Shown here piece after piece: positions 57,496 to 64,000 of a stretch of DNA of 64,000 bases (position 1 is the first letter of the stretch; each line of letters begins with the position of its first letter). Source of the stretch: Protonemura montana (lineage: Eukaryota; Arthropoda; Insecta; Plecoptera; Nemouridae); contig OX387606.1 of NCBI GenBank assembly GCA_947568835.1, positions 20,121,940 through 20,185,939 of the forward strand, in the 5' to 3' direction. The translations under genes were made by a program, and so were the position numbers. Under the pieces are notes generated by a model. That model had not been told where the DNA came from and did not search any database. It saw nothing but the letters and a program-made list of their open reading frames with translations.

Positions 57496-58596
57496 TAATA
57501 GTTACAATATAAGTAATCTGATTCTAATGATAGATGGTGTTTGTTTTTAGCTTATATTTCAAAAATTAAACACAGATCGTCTAACCATTGATTCAACACA
57601 ACCTTACCACGTCTATGTTCGGCTTGTATTGTCAAACTCTGTCGACAAATCTCCTGTTTGTCTTTGAAGTTTGTGCTACATTTCAATGTCTCCCGTTACA
57701 CAAAGTGTACATTATTCTCGTTAATAAGGTCTCGAGCCTTCAGCCTGTTGACAACACTGCCATCAAACACTGTGTTTGGAGCACTTCGAGGACTTCATAA
57801 TCAGCTTTGAAAACCAATCAAAGCCCGGACGCGGCTTGGGGCGCGTTGCCTTGCAATGGCACCGCGAGATTTGATTCTAAGGGAAGCTGCTATGTCAGAC
57901 AAGCGAAGCCTTCCAATTGCAAAACTGTCTCATTCTGTCACGGCCAAAGCAGACAGTTTTTTCATTCGCGAGCTCGCGTTATGAAAGGTATCTGGAAAAA
58001 TCTTATAAAAATAAGAAACTTCCAATTGGTATATTGAAGAGCACATAGAAATAGTTGTAGGAGTTTTGTATATATATAACGCATATAACTTTTTTAACAA
58101 ATAAAAAAAAATCTTGGGGTCCTGGAAATTGTTCTGAATGACTTTGCACTTATACAACGGCTACAAAATCCAATGAATCTATTTAAAAGTCACAGATTTT
58201 CTTTAAAAATGCGTTTTTTAGTGATTGTTTAGTACTCTGTTACACCAACAACGCATGCTATCTTCGTCCACAATTCCCACGATAGCCTGGAGCTGTCTGT
58301 ATAAAATGTATAGGTCTATGCCATATTATGACACACCCTAACGAAATATTTATGTAAGGTCCCACCTTCGCCATGCAGTGTCAGCAACGCGATCACAATA
58401 ACCTATATCTAACACTTATAATGTAATGTGTTGGCTGCCACTGTTTTCTAAAGCTTACCAGTTCACCTGCAATAACATAGATATTGTATTTGTATCTGTC
58501 CTTTGTAAACATTACCGATTACAAAGCAACGGCCAAGACGTTGACCTGACAGCTTCAGCCAGTGCTCGTCTCCTTCTGTCCAGGTAAGGGCACCAA

Positions 58597-58617
58597 GGGG
58601 GGGGGGGGGGGGGGGGG
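58597..58617 (+). repeat. Poly-G run (21 G)
   Basis: 21 consecutive G after CACCAA. Confidence 0.9.
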
Positions 58618-58784
58618 CATTTCCCCCGGACGTTTTAAAATAAGCAAATACATAGCTTCAGTTGTCCACTGCAACACTGGGAAATACAAAAATCTGTATC
58701 CTCCAAAGAAAAATACAAATAATATGTTATGCGGAGTTACAGAATTGTATGGTTGTAACTGTTACTGATAGTAAGTTAAGAGAT

Positions 58785-58835
58785 ATTATGGTTTTTAGAC
58801 TCTTGTCTAATTATTCTAACCTTAGCACTAGTTAA
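58785..58835 (+). repeat. Short dispersed repeat (CTAACCTTAGCACTAGTT), copy 1
   Basis: Reads TATGGTTTTTAGACTCTTGTC, then TATTCTAACCTTAGCACTAG. It is paralleled at 60560-60606, where it abuts the fold-back element. Confidence 0.55.
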
Positions 58836-60559
58836 GAAAATACAAATATTTATGCATTTAAACCCACTTTTTTATTACTATTTTTTTTTCTTTTGAAAGC
58901 TTTGTAGGTTATCATTTTGAGCATGGAGTTGAAATAATGATTGCAAATTACCCGAAAAAATGTTTTACACGCCAATAGAATTGTTTAGCACGGAGCCCAC
59001 GGCATCAAGCAAGTTTGCCTTATTTTCTAAATCACGATTTCCAACACGTACGAGTATTATCACAGAAAATCGTCGCTAAGGAGACTTTTCCAGAGAAGAA
59101 AGCCAAAGAACCGCAATGCGCTGAATTTATTACAAACTCTACCCAATTAAACTACTTTGCAGAAAAAACTGTAACTTCCTACGTCAACGTCAAATGCTGT
59201 AAAAACAAACGCCTTGTGATTTGTTCATTTACGCGACATTTTATTCAATAACTTGAGTTTTCCAGTCAAGATGAGAAAAACAACAAGAAATATGTCTATT
59301 TGCACATCTTTCTAAAGGTGAAAAATCAATGTGAGCTTGAAACTCTAGGAAAACCCAGAATAAGGACACCTTCAAATTTGGTCATCCTTCCCGAGCATGG
59401 TATCGCCTATACACCCAGCACTTGAGTACATCGGCAAACATTAGGCGAGCATGACGACGATGTTATATTGGAGGTATAGAAACAAACACATCCAACCAGC
59501 ACTCGAACACGCGAGGAATATGTGTTCGAGTGCACTCGAAGCGGGCAGACAAAACTCTTCGTCTTGCCATACTACGTGTGCCCAGCATCGGTTGATTGGA
59601 GGTATGACTTCTTGTAAATGTGTGGTCCTCGGACATAAGACGAGGCTGATACCAACATGCATCTGCTGTTTTTATTTTGCCACTTCATAGACAAAGTATG
59701 GAAGAAGTTAGTTTATGAAAAGGAATATGGAGAAGAACATTTATTTGGTATGCCATTTTGTAAGGCGTTAAATGTAATATTTTCTACCCGTTCTGCTAGT
59801 GGATGGATGAAAAAAATAAATCGATTTAAAAACAAAATTGTAAAGGTAGAGAAGCCATTTATGAACTTAAGGGTTGGTCAGTGATCAGAGATTATTTGAT
59901 AGCAAATAACGATCAATATTATGGTTATTGGTCTCATGTTTGCTTTATATTTACCAAAGAACTCGTAAAAGTAAACCATTTTAAATTGTATTTTTGTAAG
60001 ATTCTATTTTATTTTTACCTATAAGCTTCCCATACGAGACGAGGTATATGGGGTGGTAATTAGGTTACAGACTAAAATTGATATATGAAACCAAAACGGC
60101 ATTAGTCGCGACAAAAAATCCTGACTCATGGAAAAATCAGTTTACCTTGAGCGCATTCCAGCTTTATCATTATTTACTCGCTTCTCATTTCTGAATGCAT
60201 ATAAAAAGACGGCATATTTTTTAGTATGCGTTTTCAAATCACTGTTTCTCAGCCCACCGCATACTTCTGGGGTGAAATACACCCGTCAGAGTCCTGTTAG
60301 GCGAGGAAACCCGATAGCTACCGGTGTTGACCGAGAGTGGGTGGAAGCGAGTGGCCTGCTATTTACACTGCACGAGGTGCGAGGGAGATGAGTAATGGTG
60401 ACTGCACTCGACTTCGAGAGGATTGCATTGGTGATTCAGGTGACACAAACAAGGTGGTGTGATGCAACAAACACTCGATGTACGTCGTGAAACATTCCTA
60501 CGTTTGGGTGCACGGTTCAATCTACAGACGTCGGTCTATAAGAAGAATTTGCTAACCTA

Positions 60560-60810
60560 TGATAGTTTTTAAACTCATGTCTACTTTATCTAACCTTAGC
60601 ACTAGTTTTGACAAAAACTATTTTAACTGGGTTTTGAATGCTTAGTGAAGATCAACTATATTTCCCAACGTTTCGTGCATTGTACCTGTTAATTTATCAA
60701 GGACTGCTTTTACCCTTGATAAAGTAACAGGTACAAGTTACGAAACGTTGGGAAATTTAGTTGTTCTTCACTTAGCATTCAAAACCCAGTTCAAATAGTT
60801 TTTGTCAAAA
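60560..60810. mobile_element. Fold-back (long inverted-repeat) element
   Basis: Arms of about 97 nt at 60606-60702 and 60713-60810 are near-perfect complements. The outer ends are TTTTGACAAAAACTATTT and AAATAGTTTTTGTCAAAA; the inner ends are AATTTATCAAGG and CCTTGATAAAGT; the loop is about 10 nt. The left flank repeats the motif at 58785-58835. It has no coding capacity, consistent with a MITE or fold-back transposon, or a hairpin RNA source. Confidence 0.8.
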
Positions 60811-62109
60811 TTTGCTGACCTCTTTTTTGGACTAACCAGTCACAGTTAAGAGTTTTTAAAATGTTTAATTATGATATAGTAGATTAGGGATTGTGGACTG
60901 TTTGTTGCAAAGGTCAATTTTTTACTGAAAATTGAAACAAAAACCAAAAATCACATATACACTTTTATTTTTATACCCATTAAATTGAAGCACTCCTCGT
61001 CAGGGAAACAACCAAGAACATTTTAGTTACTTATTAAATTAATCAGAATGTTGAAATTGTCATTGACTGATAGATAGTAGGGCCTGAAGCTGTTGCACTT
61101 TAGAAAAATTTGCATCTGTGAAATGCAACGTTTGAGAAATTCCCTGTTAAGTTATGTTCAAACCCGTTCGTGCAAACAAATTCGTGGAAATGCAAAGAAA
61201 AAGAAACGTTTCTCAAACAGTTAAAAATCGACAGCAAAGTGATGACAAAATGTTGTTCCCCAAAAAGCAACTTTGAAAAGCAGCGAGCTTTGTGATCAGC
61301 GCGAGTCAGCGAAAACTTTCCTACGATTGTCCGGCCTCTTTGGCAATCGAGTCGAGCTGCAAAATGTGTAAAACAAAAATTGTTTTAAGACAATATAAAG
61401 TTTGCAGAAATTACAAGCTGCCGCATTGAGCGGAGAGTCGAAACTTTGCCGCCAGAGTCGCTGCTGTAGCGCCGCGACGGTTGTTTTAAATTTCCATAAC
61501 TTGTTTATTATTCACAGCCATCTGACGTTTATGCTGCTTGGAATCCAGATATTATAGACGTAGTTGAGGGGAATTAATTTTCCGGCGAGCTTATACGGCG
61601 CCAGTGGCGTCGGAAAATACAAAAACCGTGCGAAACATTTCCTCGCTGAGAAGGATCGCACGAGCCAGACGAGACTGCCGCTTAATTTTCTGTTATTATT
61701 ACACATTTTAAGACCGAATTAAGACATTATTTTGTTTCGACGAAAAGTCCGAATTGTAATGTGTTGGTGAATTTATAATATCTTCTCTAATTTTATTGAA
61801 TCCTTCAAATTGTTCAGCACACCAAAGAATCAAAACAAACTGGAAGAAAATTCCAACTCAACGTTACCAAAAACAACTCTTACATTATAAAAATATGATA
61901 TACACATTTTGCTACTTATGTCTGATTTTTTAAATTAAATTCAAGCCATTGAAATGCCAATGAAATGAAGAGAAACCGTCTTTCTAATACATGTCTGTGC
62001 TAGCCCCGGGAATTTCTAGGGGCTCGTGCGATTTCAAAGCAAGAGTTACGTTAAACAAAACACTGCGCCACTGCATTCTGTTCGAAATGAGAGAGCAACG
62101 CGATAATGA

Positions 62110-62300
62110 AATGCAAAACTGGTGCCGTCGAGCCGCGCGGCGTCGGCGTCGGCGTCTATATCTGTGTGGTGTCGAAATACAACAACCAACCATCAGGTGT
62201 AACGTAGCGTCGCGACGCCCGGCGCTCGACGCCCGACGCCGCGCGCTTCTATACGACGCCGCTATTTGAATAATGCAATAAAGCGTCGAGGGGCGGACGC
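62110..62300. promoter_or_regulatory. GC island with GCGTCGCGACGCC
   Basis: CGGCGTCGGCGTCGGCGTCT, then GCGTCGCGACGCC (62207-62219), CTCGACGCCCGACGCCGCG and ACGACGCCGC. Open frames on both strands are compositional. It lies about 1.4 kb beyond the 3' end of the SIBD gene. Confidence 0.4.
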
Positions 62301-62368
62301 TCTCGGGCCGCGCTGCCAGCTCTACACAATTAGCATGCTTTAAACTACACTAGCTGCGAATTTTAGAA

Positions 62369-62370
<2 letters not shown>

Positions 62371-62406
<36 letters not shown>
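62371..62406 (+). repeat. Poly-C run (36 C)
   Basis: 36 uninterrupted C, the longest homopolymer in the window, immediately after the GC island. Likely length-polymorphic and assembly-sensitive. Confidence 0.9.
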
Positions 62407-62407
<1 letters not shown>

Positions 62408-63650
62408 CTGGATACACAGGGGTGAACAACTATAGCACACAACTGCCTGCTTCTTCTACACTTCACACGTTTTCCAAAGTCTTATGCACTTGTTTAAATT
62501 CTAGCAGAAACTACGAGTAATTGGATAACTCAGGATCAAGAACATATTAAAACATATTTGTAATTTAATACCTACCTGCGTAGAATATAGTTGTGTGCCT
62601 TTCATAACGCTCAGCTTGTTTAGGTTTTGAAGCAATCTTTTGCAATTGATAAAACCTTGGCTCAACAAGAATCGTGGCATTCAAATGGCACCACTTCCCA
62701 AAAAAAAAATCCCCAATACAATCTCACACACTGATTTACTCTTCCACAATCTCATAGGGGTTTGTTCGCTCTGGCACCATACTTGCACACCGAGGAGAAT
62801 TCGGCGGGAGACATTTTGTGTCAATCCTCACACCAAACTTGCCCAAGGAAATACAGAAACTCGCTCCCCAAAATTTGCATCCCTGTCTCGCATATTACCA
62901 TCATCCCCCCTCCCTCCTGCTTTTCTCGCTGTGGAAAACGGCGCTGCCGGCTTTTCCAAGCAATGGTGCGCTGTATACATAATGGTTTTCCTCCGGTTGT
63001 TACATACAAAGAATGCAAATAGCTCGAGCTCGACGCGGGCGCCTGCAGAAAACAGTGCCTCCGCCTGCTCCAGGCGAACGCCGAGGTGAAAATTCACAGA
63101 CATTAGGCAAAGCGAGCTCGAGCCAGCTTTACAGCGAGGAGCGAGAGGCGCGATGTGAGAGATGAGAGGCGACGACGTCGAATTTACCAGTCGTGTTTAA
63201 GCACCGTCCCCCGGGAGACGGCGAGCGCGAAGCGAAGGAGAGGGTAGACATCGCTTCCGTCGGGAAGGGTGAGGGAGAGAGCAGAGGAAAATTGTGTGCA
63301 CCAATGCCAGCAATTTGTTCGAGTCTGAAGAAACGGTGTTTCACTGGCTGGTTGTGTTAGCGAGCAAACCGAATGCGAGAGACATGTTGGTGCTCGTGGA
63401 ACTTGCGTTTGGAATACAGAACAGATTGGGTTGGTTGTGAGGGCGAGTTATTAATTGCAGTCTTGATCGGTTAGCTAAGCCGTGTTATTTCGTTTTCTGT
63501 TCTAAAATTTGCGCTTAAAGCCAAGATTTTTGTGTACATAAGAAAGTAGGCGATTGATTGACTGTAAAAAATCTGACTACGTACCATTGTATAAAAAATA
63601 AGAAACAAGCTCGATACCGTGATTTAATTGCATATTCACGGCTCGAGGTT

Positions 63651-63797
63651 TTAGCCCTCAATTTTCTTCGCTTTGCACTTTCCAACATCGTTGTAAAAGT
63701 CGAAGACGCCCTCAGAATTCACCGGCTCGCTGCATTCCAGTCCTACATCACAGATCCCCGACAAATCGAAAGACCCGCCACAAGGTTCGTCCAGCAC
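63651..63797 (-). CDS. SIBD protein last exon
   Basis: 48 residues plus stop. Contains four of the twelve cysteines and the E.CGG..DLSG.C..GL.C block. An ATTAAA (minus strand, 63628-63623) 23 nt after the stop could be a polyadenylation signal. The overlapping + strand frame 63558-63830 is a shadow. Confidence 0.85.
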   Translation of the reverse strand: MLDEPCGGSFDLSGICDVGLECSEPVNSEGVFDFYNDVGKCKAKKIEG

Positions 63798-64000
63798 CTG
63801 AAAACATATCACTTAAAAACCATGTTCTGAGCGACACTTTATCAATGAACCATGTCATCATAAATCCAGGTCACCTTGGCACATTTTTGGCAGCAGATGC
63901 AGACGTCATGTGTAAGTCCTCCTTTGCAGCCTACAGGAGCAACACAGCTCTTCGGGTCACAGACACGACATCGCAGTCCTTCCGTGGACACAGCCACGAA
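63651..64000 (-). CDS. Single IGFBP-domain (SIBD) secreted protein, C-terminal two exons
   Basis: Exons 64000-63875 (continuing off the edge) and 63797-63651, separated by a 77-bp GT-AG intron (donor AAG|GTGACC, acceptor TATGTTTTCAG) in phase 0. The first codes FVAVSTEGLRCRVCDPKSCV, then GCKGGLTHDVCICCQKCAK; the second codes VLDEPCGGSFDLSGICDVGL, ECSEPVN, then GKCKAKKIEG and TAA. Together they give the 12 cysteines of an insulin-like growth factor-binding N-terminal domain: C..C....C.....C........C.CC..CA, then E.CGG...SG.C..GL.C. The protein ends soon after the domain, as in arthropod SIBD-type proteins (secreted, implicated in hemolymph/immune functions) rather than HtrA or IGFBP-rP1. The residues just before the first Cys look like the end of a signal peptide. 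Exact paralogy is uncertain. Confidence 0.85.
63875..64000 (-). CDS. SIBD protein exon, IGFBP N-half (runs off edge)
   Basis: 42 codons with eight cysteines (C..C....C.....C........C.CC..C). Without splicing the frame would run on to VTWIYDDMVH and stop, losing the second half of the domain, so the intron is strongly favoured. Confidence 0.85.

Larger units (their letters stand above)
53300..63650. other. Interval between FoxQ2 and the SIBD gene
   Basis: About 10 kb with no supported protein gene. It holds a decayed LINE fragment (57170-57495), a poly-G run (58597-58617), two related short repeats (58785-58835 and 60560-60606), a fold-back element (60606-60810), a GC island (62110-62300) and a 36-nt poly-C run (62371-62406). 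The remaining open frames of 60-150 codons show no motifs. Confidence 0.5.

Noticed and set aside
62640..63103. 149- and 91-codon frames on opposite strands
   Set aside because: No family motif, no splice-consistent neighbours, and both strands open over the same GC-containing stretch.
63558..63830. 90-codon plus-strand frame near the right end
   Set aside because: It is the antisense of the SIBD last exon, whose cysteine pattern and splice acceptor are decisive.

Overview
This is a eukaryotic, intron-containing, AT-rich genome window. The gene content points to an arthropod, most likely an insect or other hexapod: an intronless ionotropic receptor (IR), a fuss/SKOR corepressor gene, an arthropod-type FoxQ2 and a single-IGFBP-domain protein. 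The species cannot be named from sequence alone.

Layout. (1) 174-1470, + strand: the last three coding exons of the Integrator subunit gene IntS2, followed by a polyadenylation signal. (2) 6302-8260, - strand: a complete intronless divergent IR gene, tail-to-tail with IntS2. (3) 9.5-17.7 kb: a repeat-dense block with two copies of a ~0.5 kb element, an 11-14 bp minisatellite, an 18-copy 41-bp tandem array, at least six tRNA-like SINE heads all pointing the same way, and two Helitron-like 3' ends. (4) 20305-34118, - strand: the SKOR/fuss gene. The Ski/SMAD4-binding exons (30.1-31.7 kb) are obvious. I also assembled four short 3' exons (20.3-23.2 kb) from splice sites and codon phase. They restore the C-terminal coiled-coil motif known from vertebrate SKOR and end in a stop codon. 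(5) 34-51 kb: a long gene-free interval with GC islands, a LINE fragment and scattered repeats. (6) 51468-52685, + strand: a single-exon FoxQ2 gene. (7) 53.3-63.6 kb: mostly noncoding, with a dead LINE fragment, a 205-bp fold-back element and a 36-nt poly-C run. (8) 63651-64000, - strand: the last two exons of a secreted single-IGFBP-domain (SIBD) protein that runs off the right edge.

Biology. SKOR (a SMAD/Ski-type corepressor of postmitotic neurons) and FoxQ2 (an anterior/neural forkhead factor) lie head-to-head, about 17-20 kb apart, with no convincing gene between them. This is the layout of two developmental regulators sharing a regulatory landscape. The most distinctive unexplained signal is a set of isolated GC islands in noncoding DNA that share the near-palindrome GGCGTCGCGACGCC and CGACGCC runs. 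Homopolymeric G/C tracts of 12-36 nt are also unusually frequent. I found no clear novel protein system.
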